DNA of 64,000 bases, taken from positions 81,934-145,933 of the forward strand of contig JAFWEV010000098.1 in assembly GCA_017512745.1 (NCBI GenBank), read 5' to 3'. The first letter of the stretch is position 1. Every line of letters begins with the position of its first letter. This document shows positions 17,131-25,201 of this stretch, piece after piece. The stretch is from Oscillospiraceae bacterium. GTDB lineage: Bacteria > Bacillota > Clostridia > Oscillospirales > Ruminococcaceae. The notes under the pieces are model-generated. The model made no database searches and was not told where the DNA came from. It was given only the letters and a program-made list of their open reading frames with translations. Made by a program: the position numbers and the translations under genes.

Positions 17131-17237
17131 GAAACGATAACACAGCATTATAGACAAGTCAATGACATTTTAGCATCAACTTTGCTTCTGTATCCATTGC
17201 CCGGTTATTGCCGTGCCGGACCGATATACAGGAAAAC

Positions 17238-17269
17238 AGAGCCGGAACGGCTCAGGCTGTTCCGGCTCT
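17238..17269 (-). terminator. terminator of the minus-strand cit operon
   Basis: A perfect 11-base stem AGAGCCGGAAC/GTTCCGGCTCT with a 10-base loop. It lies just past the citF stop and is followed on the minus strand by GTTTTCC. Confidence 0.8.
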
Positions 17270-17278
17270 CATTGATTA

Positions 17279-18685
17279 TTATTCGATGACCTGGCGGATG
17301 CGGTCGATAACGGTTCCGTCTCTGTAGACGACTTCTGCGACAACGCGGTCTCCGAGTTCGACCGGCTGATAATTGCCGACGATCTCCATGGCCTTGTCAT
17401 AGAGCTCTTCAATGGTCACAACGGGCAGCTTTGCCGCTTTGAACTTCTCGATGAGATCCTGGCGCGCAGGATTGACGGCTATACCGCGCTGGGTCACCAG
17501 CACGTCTATCGTTGATCCTGGTGTGGTTATGCACTGGACCTTCTTTGTCACGATCGGGACGCGGGCTCTCACGAGAGGAGCCACGATCATCGCCATCTTG
17601 GCTCCGGCTGCAGTATCGCTGTGTCCTCCGGATCCGCCCATGATATATCCGTTCGAATCGGTGTGGACGTTTACGTTGAAGTCCATATCGATCTCGGTGG
17701 CTCCGAGTATGACTACATCGAGACCGTCCACGGCGCAGCTCTTTGCCGTCGGGCTCGCGTACTGGGATCCGCTGACTTCACGGTGCTTCGGATTGGTGCG
17801 GATTGATTCGACTGCCTTGAGGTCGAAACACTGCACGTCGAGAATAGCCTCGAAACAGCCTGCATTGAGCATATCCACCATATATCCGGTGATGCCGCCC
17901 ATGACGTAGCTGCCCTTGATGTTATCCCTGACCATTATGTCCTTGAGGTATGCCGCAGCAGCGAGAGATGCGCCGCCGGCGCCCGTCTGGAATGAGAATC
18001 CGTCCTTGAGCAGACCGGAAGCCTGGATGCACTCCACTGCGTAGCGTGCGATCTTGAGTCCGACAGGATCGCGGGTGATCTTTGTGGTGCCGGAAACGAT
18101 GCCCTTCGGGTCGCCGATCTTGTCCACGCTGACCACATAGTCAACATATATCTCCGGAATGGAGAAATCAGTGAGGGGATAGGGAACGAGGTTATCGGTG
18201 ATGACAACGACCTTGTCTGCTTTTTCCGCATCGGAGAACGCATAGCCGAGACTGCCGCAAGCGGACTTTCCGATCTTGCCGGTGCAGTTGCCCATGTCAT
18301 CCGAAGTCGGAGCGGCGATGAAAGCCACATCGATGTGACTCTTTCCTGTCATGATATCGCTGGGTCTTCCTCCGTGAGTACGGAAGATGACGGGCTTTTT
18401 CATGATGCCTCTGGATATCTCCTTGCCTACTGCGGCTCCCATGTAATTGCACTCGAGTCCTGTGACGACGCCGCTCTTTATGTGATCCACCAGGGGCGCG
18501 TGGACCTCGTGGATGGAACTTGCATTGATGGTGATGTCCTTGATGCCTGCTTTTGCGATGGCGTCGACAACCATATTGAGAACGTAATCGCCGTTGCGCA
18601 GATGGTGGTGGAAGGATATGGTCATCCCGTCCTTAAGTCCCGTGACGCGGATGGCTTCTTCTATACTGTTTATGAGTTTGGACAT
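17279..18685 (-). CDS. citF: citrate lyase alpha subunit CitF (citrate:acetyl-ACP transferase)
   Basis: A 468-residue CoA-transferase-like subunit that swaps the acetyl group on the CitD thiol for citrate (or a related acid). Family motifs include THGGRPSDIMTGKSHIDVAF, GFSFQTGAGGASLAAAAYL and GGSGGHSDTAAGAKM. It is somewhat shorter than the roughly 510-residue enterobacterial CitF, mainly at the N-terminus. Its start shares bases with the citE stop (1-base overlap at 18685). It is the last gene of the larA1/enolase/dehydrogenase/citDEF operon and is followed by a terminator. A citramalate-lyase function cannot be excluded. Confidence 0.94.
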   Translation of the reverse strand: MSKLINSIEEAIRVTGLKDGMTISFHHHLRNGDYVLNMVVDAIAKAGIKDITINASSIHEVHAPLVDHIKSGVVTGLECNYMGAAVGKEISRGIMKKPVIFRTHGGRPSDIMTGKSHIDVAFIAAPTSDDMGNCTGKIGKSACGSLGYAFSDAEKADKVVVITDNLVPYPLTDFSIPEIYVDYVVSVDKIGDPKGIVSGTTKITRDPVGLKIARYAVECIQASGLLKDGFSFQTGAGGASLAAAAYLKDIMVRDNIKGSYVMGGITGYMVDMLNAGCFEAILDVQCFDLKAVESIRTNPKHREVSGSQYASPTAKSCAVDGLDVVILGATEIDMDFNVNVHTDSNGYIMGGSGGHSDTAAGAKMAMIVAPLVRARVPIVTKKVQCITTPGSTIDVLVTQRGIAVNPARQDLIEKFKAAKLPVVTIEELYDKAMEIVGNYQPVELGDRVVAEVVYRDGTVIDRIRQVIE

Positions 18686-19557
18686 CAGAATTCACCTCCA
18701 TAGATAGCGCGTGCATTTTCCAGCACCTGACGTGCCCGCTCCACGATCGGTTTGTCGATCATCTTTCCGCGGAGCGAAACGGCGCCTTTGCCGAGTCTCT
18801 TGCCTTCCTCAATGGCGGCAAATACCTCTTTGGCGTAATTGATCTCCGCTTCCGTCGGACTGAACACGGCGTTCACGACGTCCACGTGACGCGGATTGAT
18901 GACGGCTTTGCCGGTATAGCCGAGAGCCTTTGCGAGCTCGGTATCTTTCTGCAGACCTTCCATGTCATCGACATCGGTCCACGGAGTGTCGTATGCCTCG
19001 ATCCCTGCGGCGCGCGCGGCGTTGACGAGCCTTGTGCGGGCATAGAAGATCTCGGTACCCTCCTTCGTGCGCTTGCACCTGAGGTCCGCGGTATAATCCT
19101 CGGCTCCGAGGTACAGAGCGGCCATGCGGGGATCCGCCTTTGCGATCTCAAATGCATTTTCGATGCCGAGAGTGGTCTCGAGCAGAGGAATGATCAGCGT
19201 TTTGCCGACTTCCATCCCGTTCTTTTCCTCGATCTCGGTCATCTTTGCGGCCAGGCGGTGGATATAATCGGCTCCGCTCACCTTTGTCGGCATGATGACA
19301 TCCGGCTTGAGGGGGAGCACTGCTTCAAGATCGTCCTCCCAGTAAGGAGTTTCTATGTCATTTATCCTGATGATGACTTCGCAGCCTCTGTAATTGAGAT
19401 ATTTGAGGGCATTGCGGACCAGGATCCTCGCGGAGTCCTTCTGATCCGGGGATACGGCGTCCTCCAGGTCGAGGATTATGCTGTCAGCTCCGAGAATATC
19501 TCCGTTCGCCAGCATGCCTGCGTTGTTTCCGGGAAGGAACAGCATTGTTCTTCTCAT
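18685..19557 (-). CDS. citE: citrate lyase beta subunit CitE
   Basis: A HpcH/HpaI-type TIM barrel (290 residues) that cleaves citryl-ACP (or the analogous acyl-ACP) to acetyl-ACP and oxaloacetate (or pyruvate for citramalate). Motifs are RRTMLFLPGNNAGM, SIILDLEDAVSPDQKD, LIIPLLETTLGIENAFEIA and YLGAEDYTADL. I choose the ATG at 19557 because GGAGG in the end of citD is then about 7 bases away; the ATG at 19563 is only one base from it. The 2-base gap after the citD stop indicates coupling. Confidence 0.95.
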   Translation of the reverse strand: MRRTMLFLPGNNAGMLANGDILGADSIILDLEDAVSPDQKDSARILVRNALKYLNYRGCEVIIRINDIETPYWEDDLEAVLPLKPDVIMPTKVSGADYIHRLAAKMTEIEEKNGMEVGKTLIIPLLETTLGIENAFEIAKADPRMAALYLGAEDYTADLRCKRTKEGTEIFYARTRLVNAARAAGIEAYDTPWTDVDDMEGLQKDTELAKALGYTGKAVINPRHVDVVNAVFSPTEAEINYAKEVFAAIEEGKRLGKGAVSLRGKMIDKPIVERARQVLENARAIYGGEF

Positions 19558-19559
19558 GA

Positions 19560-19826
19560 TCATTCCTCCTTTGATGCGCGAAGCAGCGCGGTCTCGATTC
19601 TTGCGCGGATAGTGCAGTCCAGAGCACCGTGATCCTCGATGCTGATCACTGCGTCTGTTACGCCCAGATCCTGCGCAATCTCCTCCGCGGATCTGCGGAT
19701 GGAGTCGCCGAACTGGCGTTTGACCGGAGACTGGATATCTATCGTGAGACCCGAGCCCGGTGTGACGGTTACTATCAGATCGCTGGATTCCATAGTTCCT
19801 GCAATAGCGTTCCTGATAATGTTCAT
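19560..19826 (-). CDS. citD: citrate lyase acyl carrier protein CitD
   Basis: The 88-residue gamma subunit that carries the phosphoribosyl-dephospho-CoA prosthetic group. The attachment serine is Ser14 in AIAGTMESSD, as in known CitD proteins. It would be loaded by the CitX-CitG fusion (40492-41868) and acetylated by CitC (15343-16374). Its end holds the citE ribosome binding site. Its presence makes a CitE-only (ACP-free) lyase very unlikely. Confidence 0.95.
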   Translation of the reverse strand: MNIIRNAIAGTMESSDLIVTVTPGSGLTIDIQSPVKRQFGDSIRRSAEEIAQDLGVTDAVISIEDHGALDCTIRARIETALLRASKEE

Positions 19827-19846
19827 ATAGGTCCTCCTGCTGTTTG

Positions 19847-20812
19847 CTATTTATTGACTATATTTACAGGGCTTCCGTCCTGAAATGCCTTGACGTTTTC
19901 AACGGTCATATCCATGATCCGCTGGCGGGCTTCTATCGGTGCCCATGAGATGTGAGGTGTGATGATGCAGTTCTTTGCCTTGAGCAGCGGGTTGTCGCTG
20001 CGGATCGGCTCCGTGTAGACGACGTCGAGACCGGCGTATCCGATCTTTCCTGAGTTGAGGGCATCAGTCACATCCTGCTCGTCGATCAGCTGACCTCTGG
20101 AGTTGTTGATGAGGATGACTCCGTCCTTCATCTTGGCGATGCTGTCGCTGTTGATCATCCGAGTGTTCTCCGGGGTGAGATTGCAGTGCAGCGTTATGAC
20201 GTCAGCGCGGGCATAGAGTTCGTCCAGTCCGACATATTCTGCTATCTCGCGGCCGCGGTCGTTCGGGTATGGGTCGTACGCTATGACGTTCATACCGAGC
20301 GCTTTGGCCACGCAGCCCTCCTGCTGTCCTATGCGTCCGAATCCTATGATGCCGATCGTCTTTCCCTCGAGTTCTATAAGGGGATAATCCCAGTAGCACC
20401 AGTCGGGATTGTCTGCCCATACTCCGTCATGGACCGTCTTGTCGTGATGTCCGATGTGGTGGCATATCTCAAGCAGCAGAGCTATCGAGAACTGGCTTAC
20501 AGAGGCGGTGCCGTATGTCGGGATGTTCGCGACGGGAATGCCTTTCTCGCGGGCATAATTGTAGTCCACGATGTTGTATCCGGTCGCCATGACGGTTATG
20601 AATTTGAGGTTCGGGCATTTGTCAATGGTCTCTCTGGAGATGGGGGTCTTGTTCGTCACTGCGATGTCGCAGTCGCCGAGCTTTTCCGCTATCTCTGGGG
20701 ATTCGGCATAGGATACGCGGTCGTTTACGGTGAGTTCGCCGAGAGCGGCCAGCTTGTCCCAGCTGAGATCGCCGGGATTTTCCGTATAACCATCTAATAC
20801 TACAATTTTCAT
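19847..20812 (-). CDS. D-isomer-specific 2-hydroxyacid dehydrogenase
   Basis: A NAD(P)-linked dehydrogenase of 321 residues that interconverts 2-oxo and D-2-hydroxy acids. The nucleotide site is IIGFGRIGQQ (near residue 150). Catalytic residues are Arg in NNSRGQLIDE, Glu in VYTEP and His in ITPHISWAP. It resembles hydroxypyruvate/glycerate-type dehydrogenases. The ATG at 20812 is chosen because AGGAGG lies 5 bases upstream; an upstream ATG at 20827 has none. It sits between an enolase-family dehydratase and citD in one operon, so it may supply or drain a 2-oxo acid in the same route. Confidence 0.93.
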   Translation of the reverse strand: MKIVVLDGYTENPGDLSWDKLAALGELTVNDRVSYAESPEIAEKLGDCDIAVTNKTPISRETIDKCPNLKFITVMATGYNIVDYNYAREKGIPVANIPTYGTASVSQFSIALLLEICHHIGHHDKTVHDGVWADNPDWCYWDYPLIELEGKTIGIIGFGRIGQQEGCVAKALGMNVIAYDPYPNDRGREIAEYVGLDELYARADVITLHCNLTPENTRMINSDSIAKMKDGVILINNSRGQLIDEQDVTDALNSGKIGYAGLDVVYTEPIRSDNPLLKAKNCIITPHISWAPIEARQRIMDMTVENVKAFQDGSPVNIVNK

Positions 20813-20885
20813 AAATGCCTCCTGCAAAAAGTCCTCTGAACTCCCCGGAGGATGTCCGGGAAGTTCTGAAAACAGTAATGTATGA

Positions 20886-22076
20886 TTACTGATCTACGAT
20901 CGAGCCGTCCTCGTGAAGTCTCGTGAGGATCGTGCGGCGCTCAAACGGATATTTTGTCTCGATATCCGGCATAAGGTCGATTCCGATACCCGGTTCCGTG
21001 GAGAGTATGGCGTATCCGTCAACTACTTCCGGAACCCAGGTGACGAGATCTGCCTGTGTGAATGTGGTAGCATCGTTGAAATCCTTCTCGCTGGTATAGC
21101 GCTCTGTAGCGGCGAGACCGTAGTGATCCGGCATCTCCTGGATGGCGAAGTTCTCCGTCGCTGCGGCTACGGCCATGCATGCTGCCGTGGAAACTGGGCT
21201 TAAGGGGTTGTGCGGAACGATCATCGCATTGTGTGCTTCCGCGAGAGCCGCGATCTTGCGGGTACCTGTGATACCCCCGCAGATGCAGACGCTGGTGCGG
21301 ACATATGACATCGCGTTGCGGGAGAGGAGCATCTCGAATTCCTGTATCGTGTGGATGCGCTCGCCGGTAGCGATCGGAACGTTGGATTTGCTTGCGATGA
21401 GAGCCATGGAATCGAAATTGTCCGGTGTTGTCGGGTCTTCGAGGAAGAACGGATGATATTTTTCAACTGCATGAGCGAAAGCCACCGCTTCGCCGGGCTT
21501 CATGCGGCGGTGGAGCTCAAGGCAGAGGTCCACGTCGTTGCCGACCGCCTCGCGGATCTTGCCGACACGGTCTGCCGCGTCGCCGATCATGGAGACATAG
21601 GTACCGCTGTAGGGTTTTGTTCTGGGTTCATCGAGGAACGGAGACAGGTGACCTACAGCATTATATCCCTTCTTCTTTGCCTCGAGACAGCTGTTGACAA
21701 GGGCTTCGGTGGTCGAGCCGCCGACGTGATAGTATGTGCGGAGTTTGTCGTGGCACTTGCCGCCCAGCAGCTGATATACCGGAACGCCGTAGTATTTTCC
21801 CGCGATGTCCCAGAGGGCGATGTCGATCGCGCTTATGGCGCCCATGACGGCTGCGCCGCGGAAGTGGAAGCAGTGATACATGTACTGCCAGTGATGCTCG
21901 ATGAGCAGGGGATCCTGTCCGATGAGATAAGTCTTGAAACTCTCGACGGCTTCACCGGAAGCGAGGAGATATCCCCATGCGCCTGATTCTCCGACGCCCG
22001 TGATACCCTCGTCGGTGAATATCTTTACATACAGAAATCTGTTTGCCGGAATTACTTTGATATCAGTGATCTTCAT
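20886..22076 (-). CDS. enolase-superfamily sugar-acid dehydratase (galactonate/mannonate dehydratase-like)
   Basis: A 396-residue mandelate racemase/muconate lactonizing enzyme family member. The barrel carries the metal ligands Glu in LCLELHRRMKP, Glu in FFLEDPTTP and Glu in ATGERIHT, and a base-like His in IVPHNPLSP. These resemble galactonate/mannonate dehydratases, which turn aldonates into 2-keto-3-deoxy acids. In this operon it sits beside a LarA-like racemase and a 2-hydroxyacid dehydrogenase. The substrate is undetermined; a hydroxy diacid is possible. Confidence 0.88.
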   Translation of the reverse strand: MKITDIKVIPANRFLYVKIFTDEGITGVGESGAWGYLLASGEAVESFKTYLIGQDPLLIEHHWQYMYHCFHFRGAAVMGAISAIDIALWDIAGKYYGVPVYQLLGGKCHDKLRTYYHVGGSTTEALVNSCLEAKKKGYNAVGHLSPFLDEPRTKPYSGTYVSMIGDAADRVGKIREAVGNDVDLCLELHRRMKPGEAVAFAHAVEKYHPFFLEDPTTPDNFDSMALIASKSNVPIATGERIHTIQEFEMLLSRNAMSYVRTSVCICGGITGTRKIAALAEAHNAMIVPHNPLSPVSTAACMAVAAATENFAIQEMPDHYGLAATERYTSEKDFNDATTFTQADLVTWVPEVVDGYAILSTEPGIGIDLMPDIETKYPFERRTILTRLHEDGSIVDQ

Positions 22077-22141
22077 TGCTGTTCTCCTTTATTTAATACA
22101 TTCTTATTTATTCGACTGTCTGCTGACTGCTGAGATGACGT

Positions 22142-23419
22142 TTAGTCCTCTTCTATCACCGGTACGATATTAGCCGCCTGGGCCATGACCGAGATAACGG
22201 GATCGGTGCCCTCCTTTGCCTTGAGAGCGATGTCCACGGCCTCCTGGAGCGTCGCAGCGCTCTCGAGTTTTGCCTCCTGCAGGGATTCCTTTGAGATCTT
22301 GTCCGTGACGATTATGACGCGTCCTTTTTCAAGTGCGCGGGCGTAGTTGAAGGCCTTGTTGTTTCCGACGTTGAATCCCTCTTCCGCATAGCGGTCGATT
22401 ATGTCGCGTGGGTTTTTCCCCTCGACCATCCATCTGTGGAAGGTCTCCTCGCCGTATCCGTCGCGGCATTCAGCCACTTCGATGAAGATGCAGTCGGGAT
22501 TGCATATCTTCTCGGAGACGGAAAGAGCTTTCTGGGACTGGTATAGGTCGATATCTCTCGGGAATCCGCCGGGGCTCGCTATGATGATGTCGCCGCGGCG
22601 CGGGATCTTGACCTCGCTGACCTCTTTGCACATTGCGACGCCGACCGCGTGAGCGACCGTGAGGTCTCCGGCCACGAAATCAAAGAACTGCTTATGGGGA
22701 TCCTGCACGGCATTTACTATGAAACGGACTCCCGCGACCTGCGCGGCGCTCAGAGCTATCTCATGGAAAGGATTGCCGTAGATATATCCCATAGCAGGTT
22801 CATACTGGTAGATGGGGAACGAGTGGTGGACATGCAGCGTCTTGAGTCCCGCGACTCCGGGCAGGATGGATTTGCGTCCGCCGCTGTATCCTGCAGTATG
22901 GATGGGAGCTACAAGTCCGGTCGTTATGAGAAGGGAACACTCGGTTATTATTTTGTTGACATAGATCGGAGTCCCGTCAGGGGTGTTGCCGAGATTTACC
23001 ATGTTCGCATCATCGCGGCAGTCATGCGCGACCGATTTTATGCGCTCATAGTATTCGTCTCCCATGATCTTGCGTGCCTCGGCCTCAGTGGGGGCGCGGT
23101 GAGATCCGGTCGCGAAGAGGACAGTGATGTTCTCGTCTGGGATCCCGACTTTCTCTAAACGCGTCATGAGTGCCTTCATGATAAGCGCGTTCGGACCGGG
23201 GCGGGTGTGGTCATTCATAACTATGACGACCGTGTCGTCCGGTTTTGCCATCTCGTCGAGCTTCTGAGATCCCCACGGATGCTCCATGGCATGCTCGAGC
23301 AGCTCTTCGAGAGATTTTTCTACAGGGATGAGAGGTGATTCGATGTTTTGTATGCAAAGACCGTCCGGCAAAGAGGCGGTCTGGACACCGTCACCATATG
23401 GCAGTGAAATGGTCTGCAT
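22142..23419 (-). CDS. LarA-family (nickel-pincer) 2-hydroxyacid racemase, copy 1
   Basis: A 425-residue homologue of lactate racemase LarA, which uses a nickel pincer nucleotide. Key LarA positions are visible: His in ATGSHRAPT, His in PIHTAGYSGGRKS, the cofactor lysine in the same GGRKSILPG stretch and the nickel-ligand His in HVHHSF. Relatives racemise malate and other 2-hydroxyacids, so the substrate need not be lactate. LarB, LarC and LarE for cofactor synthesis are not in this window. The ATG at 23419 is favoured by AAGGA upstream and by alignment with copy 2. It is the first gene of the larA1-enolase-dehydrogenase-citDEF operon. Confidence 0.92.
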   Translation of the reverse strand: MQTISLPYGDGVQTASLPDGLCIQNIESPLIPVEKSLEELLEHAMEHPWGSQKLDEMAKPDDTVVIVMNDHTRPGPNALIMKALMTRLEKVGIPDENITVLFATGSHRAPTEAEARKIMGDEYYERIKSVAHDCRDDANMVNLGNTPDGTPIYVNKIITECSLLITTGLVAPIHTAGYSGGRKSILPGVAGLKTLHVHHSFPIYQYEPAMGYIYGNPFHEIALSAAQVAGVRFIVNAVQDPHKQFFDFVAGDLTVAHAVGVAMCKEVSEVKIPRRGDIIIASPGGFPRDIDLYQSQKALSVSEKICNPDCIFIEVAECRDGYGEETFHRWMVEGKNPRDIIDRYAEEGFNVGNNKAFNYARALEKGRVIIVTDKISKESLQEAKLESAATLQEAVDIALKAKEGTDPVISVMAQAANIVPVIEED

Positions 23420-23472
23420 AGCTGATATATTCCTTTCATGACTGTGATGAGGGACCATATATCCGATCCGCT

Positions 23473-23507
23473 CGAAAACGTATCATGGATACATGATAAT
23501 GTTTTCG
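23473..23507 (-). promoter_or_regulatory. palindromic operator of the larA1-cit operon
   Basis: A 35-base near-perfect palindrome. The core TATCATG (23481-23487), GATA, CATGATA (23492-23498) is perfect. Outer arms CGAAAAC (23473-23479) and GTTTTCG (23501-23507) are also complementary. It begins about 10 bases downstream of the minus-strand -10 box, a repressor position. It is the most symmetric of four related sites. Confidence 0.75.
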
Positions 23508-23517
23508 CCTATGAGTC

Positions 23518-23547
23518 TATATAATCATTTTATAGGGCGGGTGTCAA
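23518..23547 (-). promoter_or_regulatory. promoter of the larA1-cit operon
   Basis: On the minus strand, TTGACA (23547-23542), 18 bases, then TATATA (23523-23518). It lies about 100 bases before the larA1 start. Confidence 0.65.
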
Positions 23548-23649
23548 GTAACAGAAGAAGAAATATATTAATAGTGTGTTCATATTATTGGGCAAAATCA
23601 GTAAAAAATCGTCGAAATGCAGAAAAAAACAGAGAAACCTGCACAAGTA

Positions 23650-23679
23650 TTGACTTTGCTGAAGCGATGTGCCTATAAT
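23650..23679 (+). promoter_or_regulatory. promoter of the 2HCT transporter gene
   Basis: TTGACT (23650-23655), 18 bases, TATAAT (23674-23679). It is a strong match to the sigma-A consensus. Confidence 0.8.
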
Positions 23680-23705
23680 CAACTAGGCATTTCCTGTGAG
23701 GAATG

Positions 23706-23721
23706 TTTTGGATACATGATA
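23706..23721 (+). promoter_or_regulatory. candidate GntR/FCD operator before the 2HCT transporter
   Basis: TTTTGGATACATGATA, about 27 bases after the -10 box and before the ribosome binding site. The TGGATACATGATA string is identical to that in the larA1 operator. Confidence 0.7.
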
Positions 23722-23763
23722 AAAAATTAAAATTTTGCTCTATGAGGGAGGAAAAAACCAAAC

Positions 23764-25056
23764 ATGAACAAGCTGAAAGACTACAAAATAGACATTTTCA
23801 CTTTGCCGTACTACATCTTTGCATTGGTAGTAGTACTTGTGGGAACGTTCCTCGACAGAGTGCCCGGCCTCGGATTCTGCGGCGGCTTCGCTCTTTGTAC
23901 GATCTTCGGAATCCTGCTCTGCTGGATCGGTGATCATCTCCCGATCGTACGCTCATACCTCGGCGGCGGCGCCTTCGTAGCGCTGTTCGGCGGCGCATTG
24001 ATCGCTTACTTCAATGTATTCCCTGAGAAGACAGGAACTCTCGTAACGGATTTCGTTAAGAGCTATGACTACCTCGGATTCTTCGTATCTGCTCTTATCT
24101 GCGGTTCCATCCTCGCAATGGACAGAGACCTTCTGATCCGCGCAGGTGTCCGTTACTTCATCCCGGTATTTGCCGGAATCATCGGCGCTTTTCTCTTCAC
24201 CGGAGTTGTCGCACAGATCGGCGGATTCGGCTGGAGAGAAGGAATCCTCTTCATTGCAACTCCGATCATGGGCGGCGGTACCGCAGCCGGTGCTGTTCCG
24301 ATGTCTGCAACATATGAAGCGGGTCTGAGTCAAAGCGCGGATTACTACTTGTCAATAATGATGCCGGCTGTTGTTCTCGGTAACGCGGCAGCGATCGTTT
24401 TCGCAGGACTCCTCAACAGCCTTGGTAAGAAGTTCCCGAAGTGGACAGGCAACGGCAAGATCATGCCCGCACACGGAAGCTTCCAGCCGAAGGAAATTGT
24501 TGAGCCTGAGATCGACCTTGTCGGAATGGGTCGCGGCTTCGTATTCGCAGGCTGCTTCTTCATTATCGGCCGTATCATCCAGAACTTCATTCCTTCGATC
24601 CACTACTATGCATGGACGATTATCGCGGCAGCAGTTGCAAACATCTTCAAGCTCGCTCCTCAGCAGATGAAGGATGACTGCCGTCAGTGGTATAACTTCC
24701 TCACAAAATTCTGCGTACCGGCAGTTCTGTTCTCCATCGGTTATGTTTACACCAACATGTCCGTCATCATCGAGAACTTCAACGGACTCTATCTCGCAAT
24801 GGTTCTCGCAACACTGCTCGGATGCACAATCTTCACACTCATCGTATCCAAGCTCGTCGGCTTCTATCCGATCGACGGTGCTATCACATCCGGACTCTGT
24901 ATGGCAAACATGGGCGGTTCCGGCGACGTTGCAACACTCGGTGCTGCAGAACGTATGGAACTGATGCCGTTCGCACAGATCTCCTCACGTATCGGCGGTG
25001 CGATCATTATCATCCTCGCATCCATCCTCTGCCCGCTGATCGGTAAAGGACTCTAA
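23764..25056 (+). CDS. 2-hydroxycarboxylate transporter (2HCT family, CitS/MaeN-like)
   Basis: A 430-residue secondary transporter for citrate, malate or related 2-hydroxycarboxylates, with about 11 hydrophobic helices. The two family re-entrant loop motifs are present: MGGGTAAGAVPMS (near residue 180) and NMGGSGDVATLGAAERM (near residue 380). GGAGG precedes the ATG. It diverges from the larA1-citDEF operon and shares its operator sequence, which supports uptake of the lyase substrate, with Na+ or proton symport or exchange. The exact substrate is not predictable from sequence. Confidence 0.94.
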   Translation: MNKLKDYKIDIFTLPYYIFALVVVLVGTFLDRVPGLGFCGGFALCTIFGILLCWIGDHLPIVRSYLGGGAFVALFGGALIAYFNVFPEKTGTLVTDFVKSYDYLGFFVSALICGSILAMDRDLLIRAGVRYFIPVFAGIIGAFLFTGVVAQIGGFGWREGILFIATPIMGGGTAAGAVPMSATYEAGLSQSADYYLSIMMPAVVLGNAAAIVFAGLLNSLGKKFPKWTGNGKIMPAHGSFQPKEIVEPEIDLVGMGRGFVFAGCFFIIGRIIQNFIPSIHYYAWTIIAAAVANIFKLAPQQMKDDCRQWYNFLTKFCVPAVLFSIGYVYTNMSVIIENFNGLYLAMVLATLLGCTIFTLIVSKLVGFYPIDGAITSGLCMANMGGSGDVATLGAAERMELMPFAQISSRIGGAIIIILASILCPLIGKGL

Positions 25057-25110
25057 TATAAGCGCTGTCCCATAAGATCGATCACGGATCTGTCTTTACA
25101 GGAATGATTA

Positions 25111-25144
25111 AGGCAGGGAATAAATATTGATTTATTCCCTGCCT
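25111..25144 (+). terminator. hairpin between the transporter and larA2
   Basis: A perfect 15-base stem AGGCAGGGAATAAAT (25111-25125) and its complement (25130-25144) with loop ATTG. GTTCTATT follows, so it is a terminator or a partial terminator. Confidence 0.7.
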
Positions 25145-25201
25145 GTTCTATTAAAAAGGCAAATACCGTAAAAGCAAAAACTTCAGGAGGATATGCACCT
25201 C

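Larger units (their letters stand above)
23420..23763. promoter_or_regulatory. 344-base divergent regulatory region between larA1 and the 2HCT transporter
   Basis: It holds no gene. It contains a minus-strand promoter for larA1, a plus-strand promoter for the transporter, and two copies of the TGGATACATGA-type operator, each listed separately. AT content is higher than in the flanking genes. Confidence 0.8.
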
